Assembly (NCBI GenBank): GCA_963682175.1
Contig: OY821786.1
Span: 31,055,501-31,119,500, forward strand
Reading direction: 5' to 3'
Source of the DNA: Triglochin maritima
Taxonomy: Eukaryota; Streptophyta; Magnoliopsida; Alismatales; Juncaginaceae
Length of the DNA: 64,000 bases
How positions within the stretch are numbered: the stretch's first letter is position 1; each line of letters opens with the position of its first letter. Positions 55,712-64,000 of this stretch are shown here, piece after piece. A program made the position numbers and the translations under genes. Below the pieces are notes generated by a model. The model worked only from the letters and a program-made list of their open reading frames with translations. It was not told the DNA's origin and ran no database searches.

Positions 55712-57845
55712 TGAAGGGAATGTGTTCTAAAAGTTTTACTTTTAAATGTCAATTATTATGAATTGAATGAGAAATCATTTTGTTCCTTGTTTATATTATT
55801 CGTCTTTTAGAAGTGTTAAGGAAGAGGCTCTTGGTCCTTAACCGTAGAGCTCTAAAAGATATTGGTTTACATAAAACAAAATATATTCGCAATCATGGTA
55901 ATAAACATGGGACATTTATTACCGAGTTAAGATTGTCGTGTTCGTCGTAGATCATTGTAGCTCTACAAGTGAGTGACAACACGGGTACGTAAAAGAGGAA
56001 AATATTACTTTTGTATACTGAATGGACCTAATAAGTAAAATATTATAGAAATGTGTTTCTGTGTCATTAATATTTTACTGTGTCCTTGGTCCTTTGATAT
56101 GAGACTTATATCTGATCACTTAAGGAATGCATAATTAGACTAGTGTCTTAAGCTATCAATGAGTGTAGTGCAAAGACATTAGTCGGTTAGGTATGACTTC
56201 TGTTGGAGAAGATAGTTAGTCAAAAGATTATCATTGCCCCTCTTAATTGAGTGATGATATTAGTGGGCCCCTTGATAAAGCAAAGTTATAATGTGCACAA
56301 TGTGATTTGAGTTAAGTCACATATTTATAACTAGCTTAAAGAGATAAAGAAATGAATACTAATACAAAGATGACACAATACTATTTTGTGTGTATTCTTA
56401 ATATCATAAGGCAAGGGACGGACACAAGTGGTGCACTCCATCACTAAATGGATCAGGTTTTGGTTCGAGTGGAATTAAGACATCTAACTAATTGGGAGCT
56501 ATAATGTGTAGCTAGATACCGCTTATAGCTTGTGATATTAAGCTCTTAATATAACTGCCAACTTAGTCTAGATCCTCCCAAAGGTCACACCGCAAAAACC
56601 GGGAAATAAGAAGCTTGATTTTTGGTTCATATGATGTGTCGGGTTTCTTATAGAAAATATGACATATGTGGTGAACAAGTAAAATCAATTATGTTGTAAT
56701 ATATAACATAATTGGAATCATGATAAATTCATATGAGATGCATATATTATGGGTGTCAATAATTTATTGTTGCATAGGATAATATATTGCATAAGTTGTG
56801 AATTTGCTAAAACCCCCCTAAAGTTCAAATTTTGTCGGAAATAAATCCAAAATTTGAAAAAGGCAAAATCGGGTAAAAGTTCGGTAATCCGTTTATGGTT
56901 CGGTCGACCAATGATTTTGTGGTTCGGTCAACCGAATGTGGAACGGATGGTCAGAGTTAATTGACCGAACTTGACTAAAGTGCCTGGAGTTCTGGTTCGG
57001 TATACCGAACCAGAAACGGTCGACCGAACAATGTCCAGTTCCGATATTTTCGGTTAACCAAATGGCATTCGGTTTTAGACGAGGGTTCGTCCGATCGATT
57101 AAGGAGAATTTTTCTCCTTAAGAATCGGTCGTCCGTCTAATGCACGGTAAACCAAACGTGATATATTCGGTTAACCGAGTGTGACTCGGTAAACCGAACC
57201 CCGATCGATTTTCTGCCTTTGATAATTAATAGATTAATTTGATCGATGGTTGGATTAGCTCCAAACTTGGTAAAACGTTTTGTGGATGCATGTAATGCAT
57301 TATGGAATTAGTTTTTGAGAGAAAATGTCAAGAGAACATTGCTTAAGAATAGCCATGATTGAGAGTAAGATTGGAGCCTATAAATAGGTCCTTATTCTCC
57401 TTAATTATGTTAGATGTTTTGCTAATTCTTTTCTCTCCTAATTCACCACAAAAACCACGAAAATTCTCTTAAGTTTTCTAAGTCTTTGGAAGGAGAAATC
57501 TCAGAGACTAAGGAAGGGGTTTGTAGCTAGATTCTAAGCTAGTTTGGAGATTGATTGGCTAGCTCCTTTCTCTCCAACCTTGTTTAGGGTTTTAGTGAAC
57601 ACTCGGAGGCATCCGGCGCAACGGAAAGCGACGATCGTCTTCCTTAACATCTCTGAATCATCAAGAAGTTTTAGAGAACTTCTAGGTATGAATTTCGGAG
57701 CCCAATGTTTGTTTTGATGTGTTTTAAGCAATCATTAAAACAAACTGATGCATGCATGAAAAACAAATCGTAGAAAATATATGAATGATCCTTATTGTGC
57801 ATAATTTTGAAAATAAATATGTACAATTAAACATGAAATCCTACA
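55712..57845 (+). mobile_element. X2, 2,134-bp solo-LTR-like element
   Basis: Same ends (TGAAGGG...CCTACA) and length as X1. Flanks are TGTCT and TGTGT, a 5-base duplication with one mismatch. It interrupts the Ulp1-like reading frame. TATAAATA is at 57,379-57,386 and the palindrome cluster at 56,878-57,205. The equal length and high similarity to X1 indicate insertions from one family at two sites. Confidence 0.72.
56878..57205 (+). promoter_or_regulatory. Palindrome cluster CGGTNNACCG in X2
   Basis: It has the same set as X1, with differences such as CGGTATACCG where X1 has CGGTGTACCG (21,053) and several decayed sites (for example CGGTCGACCA). It lies upstream of the TATA box at 57,379. 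Confidence 0.6.
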
Positions 57846-58035
57846 TGTGTATCCGAGGTAATATAGATCGTTATTCACTTGTATAGTTGTAGTTTCAATA
57901 TTTAGATATTGAATTTTGACTTGTATTTTGATAGGTCTTCCCAAAAAGTAGTGATCCATTCTCGCAACAGGAGCTTGATTATACTCGCGACCGATGTGAT
58001 CGCTATTTTATCAGAAACATGTTGATGAACTAAGA

Positions 58036-58330
58036 GGTTCTCCTGTCACTAGCATTTTTTTGTAATTTAGTTAACAAGTTCACTTGTATTACAAACATAC
58101 AATTTATGCCTTAATATAATCGCGTCAATTTTAGAATGAATGCCAATTGTTTATGTATGAATTAATTCCAAGTGTGTTGAATGATTGTGTATGCTTGTAT
58201 GTTTGTGTTTGTGCATGTACATGTGGATGAAAGTGTGTATGTATTTGTGAACGAATTTGGTGCAGGATGTATGTACACCAATTACAAATACGATGACTAA
58301 ATACAAGTGTGCAGGATGCTATTTATTTTT
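58036..58330. other. CACTA 3' untranslated stretch
   Basis: AT-rich with TG-rich 'gtgtatgcttgtatgtttgtg' text near 58,190-58,240. It has no gene and leads into the subterminal repeats. Confidence 0.5.
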
Positions 58331-58339
58331 TTTGTGTCC

Positions 58340-58706
58340 AGGTTTAGGAATAGACGTCAGATGTTTGTATTCACCGACGTCTATTCCCCTGAAGAAAGGT
58401 ATAGACGTCGGCTGTATGTATAAGACGACGTCTATACTTAAAGAATTGACGTCGTCTGTTATTTCACCGACGTCTATACCTAAAGAATAGGCGTCGGTCC
58501 TATATAAGGGCCAACGCCTATTCTTTAAGTATAGATGTCGGTTGATACGTACAGCTGACGTCTATTCTTTAGGAATAGACGTCGGAGTTAGCGCGTCCGA
58601 CATCTATGTATAGACGACGTACACACAGACGTTGGATCTGGGAATGCGTATATCCAACGTATATACCCCCGTACATACAACGTATATTCCCTTTTCTACA
58701 GTAGTG
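58340..58706. repeat. Right subterminal repeats and terminus of CT1
   Basis: About a dozen units of the type TATAGACGTCGG or CCGACGTCTAT alternate in orientation, including a long imperfect hairpin at 58,465-58,590, followed by TTTTCTACAGTAGTG at the end. In CACTA elements such subterminal motifs bind the element-encoded regulatory protein and are needed for excision. Confidence 0.88.
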
Positions 58707-59050
58707 TCTACTTAGGTTCCTTAATGCTTTGCGTGGGATGTACCCTGGTCAGTCATTTGAGTTTGCACCCGAATCTAATCGTCAAAATACTCCTCATGAT
58801 AGTGTGGTTTCTCAATTTGCTATTTGGTCCCTCCAGGCTTACATCCAGGTCAACTCTTTCTGATGGGTCCTTGTGTACGACAGACAAGTCCATTTTGCTT
58901 TATTTAAGTCATTTCTTGTTACACTTTAGTCATTTTCTCTTCCGTCTCTTCTTTATTATCTAATACCTGAAATATAACAACAACCACTCAAGTAGCACAA
59001 TATTAAGGTAAAATAAATAATATAACATAAGTAAGATGTATGATATGCTA
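58707..59050 (-). repeat. Probable rest of gypsy LTR D and adjacent internal sequence
   Basis: 'tctaatcgtcaaaatactcc' at 58,777-58,796 repeats the LTR/internal boundary of relic C at 18,698-18,717, so the LTR interrupted by CT1 seems to end near 58,786. The following 260 bases are unassigned up to CTAATC (59,051-59,056), where R1 resumes. No gene. Confidence 0.5.
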
Positions 59051-59056
59051 CTAATC

Positions 59057-60500
59057 ACGAACCCTCCAAACATATATTAATATAATAGATATATTATAAA
59101 TATAATGTTTAAATTTTAGGATTAACAAAATAAATCTAGTTTGAGTATCTTGTGCTTTTGTTTAAAGCGTCTACGTGGGGACTTGTGGTGAAAGTAGAGG
59201 GATTTTTTAGTTTTATATGTTTGATTTTTTATGGTTTTAATTTTTTGATTTTGTTAGGATTTTACTGGTTTTGTTTCATAACAATACATGTTATCGAAAC
59301 AAAATTGATATTATGCTACTGGGAACTTGATATGTTCACTTCCTTTTTTTCATTTCTTCTCGTTGGTTTTACCATTATTATTTGTTAGTCTATCCAGAGA
59401 AGTTAGAAGTTATTTGTGATACATGCACCCGCCGATGTCACTCCCATCATGCAGGCTTACCAGGGTACGGAGAAAACTTCATGCATTTGTGAATGCCCTT
59501 CCAGTCTATTGTTCATTTAGGTGTTTTTTGGTTAACCCGCGAAGCTTCAAAACCACTTTTTGGGAAGATTTTTGTTACGTAGTTACTGGAGTGACTAATT
59601 TTTTTGGTTTTACAGGTTTCATTTTGGGAACTACTATTCGTCGCCGGAAAATTAATTAAATCGCCCCAAAAATGACATTTTTGCCCTTAACAAATCAATT
59701 AATACACATTTCGTCCCGTGTCTTTAAATAATGTGTTAGACTCAGTTTTACTCACATTCCTAGTACAAACACCACGAAAATGTCTGATGAAGCACCAAGA
59801 TCCGGCGAGGTAACGAGGGCTGATTTTTTCCCGACTCGGGCGTCTAGCCGCCCTCTCGTTGGGTCGGGCGTCTCCCGCGGACGCCCACCCAATTTTTTTT
59901 AAATTCAATTAAAATTAACAGGGAAATTTACCAGATGTGAGTAGTCTGGGACGTCCGCTGGTTCTTTTCCTGGACTCCTAGACATTATATCTGGTGAATA
60001 GAAGAGTTATATGAAGAGAAAGTTGTGTTAAAAGGGTGAAATGAAGAGTTATATAAGTAGAAATTGTAGAGGGGCAAAATGGTAATCTGTTGGGGCGATT
60101 TAAGTAGTTTTACAGCGATGAATAGCAGTTCAGTTCATTTTTTAGGTTTTACATATTTTGATTTTCTTATGGTTTTACTGGTTTTGATTCATAACGATAC
60201 ATGTTATTGAAACAAAATTGAAATTATGTTGTCGGGAACTTGTGATGTTCACTTCTTGTTATTTTTCTTTTCTTCTCATTGGGTCTACAATTATTACATA
60301 TTAGTTGTTACTTGTTAGTCTATCCAAAAGTTAAAAGTTATTTGTGATACATGTTATAGTGAACATTTAGTAAACCCGTTTAAACCACATTATAGAGCAA
60401 AAAAATTCAACCAACCGTACCCCACCCCATTGCCACATGATTTGAGGGACCAAAACAATTAATCAGTGAATGATCGAGATTGATTAGAAGGAACAAAAAT
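59057..60500. repeat. R1 repeat, copy 2, right part with internal duplication
   Basis: Bases 59,057-59,425 match 3,120-3,480. A second pass of the same text runs from about 59,600 (before the MITE) to 60,400. The two passes ('ggttttactggttttg', 'taacaatacatgttat', 'tttgtgatacatg') are a direct duplication within the copy, with the 59,426-59,600 text between them. The open frames at 59,152-59,388 and 59,423-59,659 lie within repeat text and are not supported as genes. Confidence 0.7.
59626..60133. mobile_element. Mutator-like MITE, 508 bp, with about 60-bp inverted ends
   Basis: The left end reads GGGAACTACTATTCGTCGCC, then 'aaatcgccccaaa...atttttgccc'. The right end, in reverse, reads CTGAACTGCTATTCATCGCT, then 'aaatcgccccaac...attttgcccc'. 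These inverted repeats run about 60 bases with mismatches. Flanking duplication is TTCATTTT (59,618-59,625 and 60,134-60,141), 8 bases perfect or 9 with one mismatch. The long ends favour a Mutator-like origin; an 8-base duplication would also allow hAT. R1 text is continuous once the element is skipped. No coding capacity. Confidence 0.78.
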
Positions 60501-60566
60501 CAGGGAGAACCTTACTACTATACAAGGCGATATGAGTACAACATATTTGGCGGTTTAGTTATGTAA

Positions 60567-62160
60567 TGTAACGTCCTCAAAACAACGACAACTTTAAAAT
60601 TTAAAACATACTATCAACTCGAGGATATTACTGCAAAGACACAAGAACACAGGTGCACCAACATATAATATATATATATATATATATGTCACAGAGTTTT
60701 ACAGAAAATGTGATTACATCAAAAGCTCTCAAAAGGAAATATACACGTGTAATTACAATCACCTCAAAAGAAAGGAAAACAGGATCCGGTCCCGAGTGCT
60801 CTCCTCCACGGTCACCACACTCCTAACGCCGATCCTGGCTTGAAATGCAGACATGAACTATGCCCGAGTTTCCATAAGGAAACCCCGTATGCCAAACCCT
60901 AACACATGAATGAACAATAATACAAAACGGCAAATGAACATAACCCAACGACTGTAAAATATCACAAATTTACCTCTTTCACCAGAGCCACGGTTTTGCA
61001 TCAATTGTCGGAGCCACGACGACGACGTATACATACCTCATTCACCGGAGCCATGGCTTTACAAACACAATCCGCTCCGTAGAGCCACCACTGATCGCTA
61101 TTAGGCCGACTTGTCCGTCCGTTGCTCCAAAAGGGTCGGTGAACCCGTTGCCTTCTAGCTGATCACAACAACAACACATAAAACACCAACTGTACAGAAA
61201 TGGTCGACCGAACAAGCCAACCGGTCGACCGATTCCTCCTTGGAATGCACAAGTGTCTGATCGTCTCCGCGATCGGTCGAACCACAAAACTAATAAAATG
61301 ACCAATCGGTTGAACAGAAGGTCTCTAACGGTTGACCATTTCGATGGTCTATCTCACAATAATATTAAATTCAAGTCCTCCAACGGTCGAACGGCTAAGG
61401 AGACTCGTTCGACCGAAAACTACCAGTAAAACTTGATATCGATTCAAGCTATACCGGTCGACAGAAGCAATAAATGGTCAAACAAACATTAAGTAAAACT
61501 TAAGTCATCGGTCGGACAAGTCAAACAGGCGGTCGACCGTTTGGATAGTCAGTGCCCCCAACCGACTTACAATAGTGCTTCCTGTCGAACGACAAAGGGG
61601 ACCCGTTCGACCAAAATCACCTAGAGTCTCCATCTTCTCGCTCAAATGTACAACCGACCGACCACCCAAGGGAATCGTTTGACTCGTGCGAGAGATATTG
61701 CCCCAAAACACACCAACAACGGTCGACCGATCCACTATTCGATCGACCGAACACAGCAGAAAAACTGCTGAACTGTGGTCCGACGAGCCTTTCGGCCTAC
61801 CGTCGACTGCTCCAACACCCACACGAACCAAGGTGAGCGTAAAAGAAGCTTGACATACATTTAAGGCTTGAAGAAACCTTTGAAGATCCAACGACGAACG
61901 TCTCCTCGCACCTGCTCTTCTTCTCCGACGAACCCTCACACCAACGACGATCTTGCACCTCCGGCACTCCAACCGCAACACACGGCTCGCCGGTCACCAC
62001 ACGTTGTCGGCGCTTCAGCTGCTGGAAGGGAGATGGGTTAGAGAGAGGAGGCGAGAGAGAGAGAGAGATTCTTACATTTTATACTCTCCTCCCAAAACCA
62101 TCTCAGCCGTCCATCTAAACCTCCTCTAATCCACCACCTAAAAAACATTAACCACTAATC
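60567..62160 (-). mobile_element. Probable minus-strand LTR with CGGTCGACCG motifs
   Basis: The plus-strand left edge reads TGTAACGTCCTC. On the minus strand there is a TATAAAAT box (plus positions 62,076-62,083) followed by a (GA)n tract (62,040-62,070), GC-rich text, and GTCGACCG-type motifs at 61,200-61,800, ending ...GGACGTTACA. No tRNA-binding site, PPT or coding domain was found, so a solo LTR is the best guess. A minus-strand open frame at 61,505-61,981 is Arg-rich and unlike any known family. The right edge is uncertain and no duplication was identified. (TA)n lies at 60,667-60,690. Confidence 0.4.
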
Positions 62161-62185
62161 AAGGGTTATGATATAAGATATTGGA

Positions 62186-62273
62186 ACGATATTGGAACTA
62201 GTTCTTAAAATAACCATCTTCAGCTCCAATGAAGAAATAGCAAACGATATTGGAACTAGTTCTTAAAATAACC
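62186..62273. repeat. 30-base direct repeat, two copies
   Basis: The 30 bases at 62,186-62,215 recur exactly at 62,244-62,273 (both start ACGATATTGGAAC and end AAAATAACC), separated by 28 bases. The pair lies at the edge of the putative LTR and before R1 resumes. Confidence 0.9.
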
Positions 62274-62285
62274 TCCGAGTAATTA

Positions 62286-62720
62286 CTGAAATTTGACACG
62301 ACACGCATAACACGGTCACAACGTAAGCTTTGTACCACAAAACACGTTGCCGCACGTAGTGGACTATAAGGGCTCCAACCTCCTTACATTTTGATATTTC
62401 TCATAGTGCGTAGGGATATTTTCAAATTCCAACACTCGTGGAATTTTTAACTCCTTAGGAATCCATGTTGTTTAGATTTTCGCGAATACAACCAGCAAGA
62501 TGATGAAATTTTGCATAATTAATCTTCTTGAAAGGTATTTATGTGCCCCACTTATAGGTAATCAAATTTCAAATAAAAACCGTCCATTCAAATCAACCAA
62601 CATTTTTTTAATGTTTTTTACGTCGTCCTTAAAAATTCCATAGTTCAAACTCCAAACAACAATTGATAACCATCACAACCAAGCACATGTAAAAATGCAG
62701 AACTGACCTAAGATTTAATC
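62286..62720. repeat. R1 repeat, copy 2, last part
   Basis: It matches 3,575-4,000 ('acacgcataacac', 'cctccttacattttgatatt', 'ggaatttttaactcctta', 'gatgatgaa'). It is separated from 60,400 by the probable minus-strand LTR. Confidence 0.75.
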
Positions 62721-64000
62721 ATTCCACCAACTCATGGTAAAATGACACTACAACCGATTGCAATTGAATGTACATTTGAATGCAATTCAAAACACTCGCA
62801 GATGGTAGTTTAGACAGTAAGTTGAGGTATTTTCATGGGGAGTTTGATTTTTTCATTTGGTTAAATGCATCCGAAGACCAACAAATGCTAGGAAGAAAAC
62901 CACTATGAAGAGTAGATACCTTGGTGCGACCCCTGTTACGATTGGATGTTTAGTTTATTTAAGATTGGAGTTGTTTAAGGTATGAATGATCTAGGTTTGC
63001 TTAAAACATATGTACTTAATTGATAGTTGTGTTGTATTTTGTTTGATCATTTTCAACTATTAACTTCATTTGATTTCTCTTGTGGTACATGCTTTCGTGG
63101 GATTTTCACTCATCATATGGTTGGGGTAAATTTTGTTGCAATAGGATGACCCTCACAAACCATCATTTAATCCATTCTATTTACTTCAAGGTATCCGTCC
63201 TATTAAATCAAAATTACCTTATTTCCCAACTGCATTTACCCCAACCTACCATCAATTCTACCAATTGGATTAAATAGGAGGGTCGACTTATGTTTCTAAT
63301 TTTTTGTGTACAGTGAAACTTATCCATTCAATCAATTATTGTTAGGAGTAAGCTTCGGTCCGGAACGGGACCGAATCGGACCGTGACCCAATTTTTTGGT
63401 ATCCGGCAGACCGAAGACTGGACCGATTAAATTCGGGTCGGTCCGGTTCGGTCCAAACACTAAATTTTACTCACGAAATAGGGTTTTTGTTCGGGATCGG
63501 ACCGAACCGAGACTCGAATTTTTGGTATCCGATGGATGGAAGACCAGACCAATCGGGTCGGGTCGGTCCAAAAATTCGGTCTGACATGAATTTTGCTCTC
63601 CCCTAATTATGGTTACCCCACGGGCCTGAATTTTGCTCTCCCCTCACTTACCTTCTATCGCAACTAAATTTACCCAACATACCATCAATTTTACCACAGT
63701 TACCATGCTATTGAACTCAACTTACCCATTCTATTAATTATGGTTACCCCGACGGACCATAATTCAAGTCATTCTATTTAGTCCAAGTTACCCTTCTATT
63801 GAATTTAACTTACCTCCTATCGCAACTAAATTTATCCCAACATACCATGAATTTTACTAACGTTATCCTACTACTGAATTCAAGTTACCCATTCTTTCAG
63901 CTAGGGTCACCCCCACGAATCATCATTTAATCGATTCTATTTACTCCAAGTTACCCGCCCTTTAAAATCAAAGTTTCCCCCTGTGACAACTAAATTTAAC
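62721..64000. repeat. Right edge: dispersed 'ttaccc' repeat family
   Basis: From about 63,100 the sequence repeats phrases such as 'catcatttaatc(c/g)attctatttac', 'ccaagttaccc' and 'aactaaatttaccc'. They are the reverse complement of the family at 10,560-11,830. A diverged 'ggaccgaa / ggtccggt' stretch at 63,355-63,585 interrupts it, possibly a small inserted element. No gene is seen; 62,721-63,100 holds nothing recognisable. Confidence 0.55.

Larger units (their letters stand above)
54880..58035 (+). pseudogene. CACTA second gene, Ulp1-type (C48) protease part, split by X2
   Basis: Exon-like pieces: GDEFIVYQDYRR (54,930), HLYDARRSVFPDNQVFGFSS to LLPYPER (55,057-55,219), AHWMLVVVCPTTNSAYWFDV (55,283 on), AIKVYRVLGGKR (55,477 on) and KECGYYVMRYMEEILELTTQ (55,640 on). 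After X2, the text QELDYTRDRCDRYFIR (about 57,965-58,015) ends it. The C48 triad is visible: His codon 55,286-55,288, Asp in YWFDVLGS, Cys codon 55,647-55,649. Boundaries match GT-AG introns. Ulp1-like domains are known in plant CACTA and Mutator-like elements, where they may remove SUMO-like tags. X2 splits the last exon, and a stop lies near 55,540. Confidence 0.8.
27537..58706 (+). mobile_element. CACTA (En/Spm) transposon CT1, interrupted three times
   Basis: The right end reads TTTTCTACAGTAGTG (58,692-58,706), the complement of the plant CACTA terminus CACTACTGTAGAAAA. Subterminal GACGTC(GG/TATA) units are dense at 58,340-58,640 and a pair lies at 27,537-27,578. Between are a split TNP2-type transposase gene and a second gene with Transposase_24, a DUF8039-like part and a Ulp1-type protease. 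Removing the copia element, the gypsy element and X2 leaves roughly 8.8 kb, a usual CACTA size. The left CACTA terminus was not found, so the left boundary is approximate. The coding regions carry stops, so it is dead. Confidence 0.85.

Noticed and set aside
19773..57845. X1 and X2 as the two LTRs of one giant 38-kb element
   Set aside because: They are equal in length and orientation, but each has its own flanking duplication (GAATG/GAATC and TGTCT/TGTGT), and each interrupts a different older element (gypsy relic C and the CACTA gene), so they are independent insertions.
61505..61981. 158-codon minus-strand open frame, Arg-rich
   Set aside because: It lies within the putative minus-strand LTR, has no family resemblance, and its openness is explained by GC-rich composition.
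1..64000. tRNA, rRNA or other structured RNA genes
   Set aside because: None was recognised by eye; the two PBS sequences are only short tRNA complements. A covariance-model scan would be needed to exclude small RNAs.

Overview
This window looks like a repeat-dense, gene-poor stretch of nuclear DNA from a flowering plant. The evidence is a chlorophyllase gene with a spliceable intron, Ty1-copia and Ty3-gypsy LTR retrotransposons with plant-type primer-binding sites, CACTA (En/Spm) transposons with TNP2, Transposase_24 and Ulp1-type genes, and hAT and Mutator-like small elements. The species cannot be named from this sequence; a eudicot is a weak guess.

Layout. 1-4,010: old repeats, including one copy of an unnamed repeat family called R1 here. 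5,115-7,588: the only intact-looking host gene, chlorophyllase (two exons), with a dead hAT element in its intron. 7.6-13.8 kb: non-coding DNA with a decayed CACTA end carrying a possible captured exon, a 21-C tract and a minisatellite. 13.8-14.8 kb: a duplicated promoter plus exon 1 of the chlorophyllase gene, without exon 2 and with its own 288-bp hAT-like insertion. 14.9-24.0 kb: minus-strand relics of a gypsy family, mixed with a copia integrase fragment and a 2,134-bp LTR-like element (X1).

24.0-62.7 kb: a second R1 copy split by a nested block from about 26,377 to 59,050. The inferred order is: R1; a gypsy LTR inserted into it; a CACTA element (to 58,706) inserted into the LTR; then three separate insertions into the CACTA element. 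These are a Sirevirus-like copia element (30,049-41,635) that splits the TNP2 gene, a gypsy element (44,630-53,305) in an intron of the Transposase_24 gene, and X2 (55,712-57,845) in the Ulp1-like gene. The copia 3' LTR was itself hit by a solo LTR (40,382-41,613). Most junctions are supported by target-site duplications read directly from the sequence. Right of the block are the rest of R1, a Mutator-like MITE, a probable minus-strand LTR, and a repeat family shared in inverted orientation with 10.4-11.8 kb.

How the parts work together. The copia element has gag, protease-integrase, RT-RNase H and an extra env-position ORF, but is broken by stops and frameshifts. The gypsy element has near-identical LTRs and one long open gag-protease frame but no reverse transcriptase or integrase, so it must be mobilised in trans; its relics in the window have the same layout. 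The most unusual signal is the dense set of short palindromes with CGG...CCG half-sites: CGGTNNACCG-type in the copia LTRs, the copia pol-env spacer, X1, X2 and a minus-strand LTR, and an 18-bp GACCGC...GCGGTC type in the gypsy LTRs and leader.
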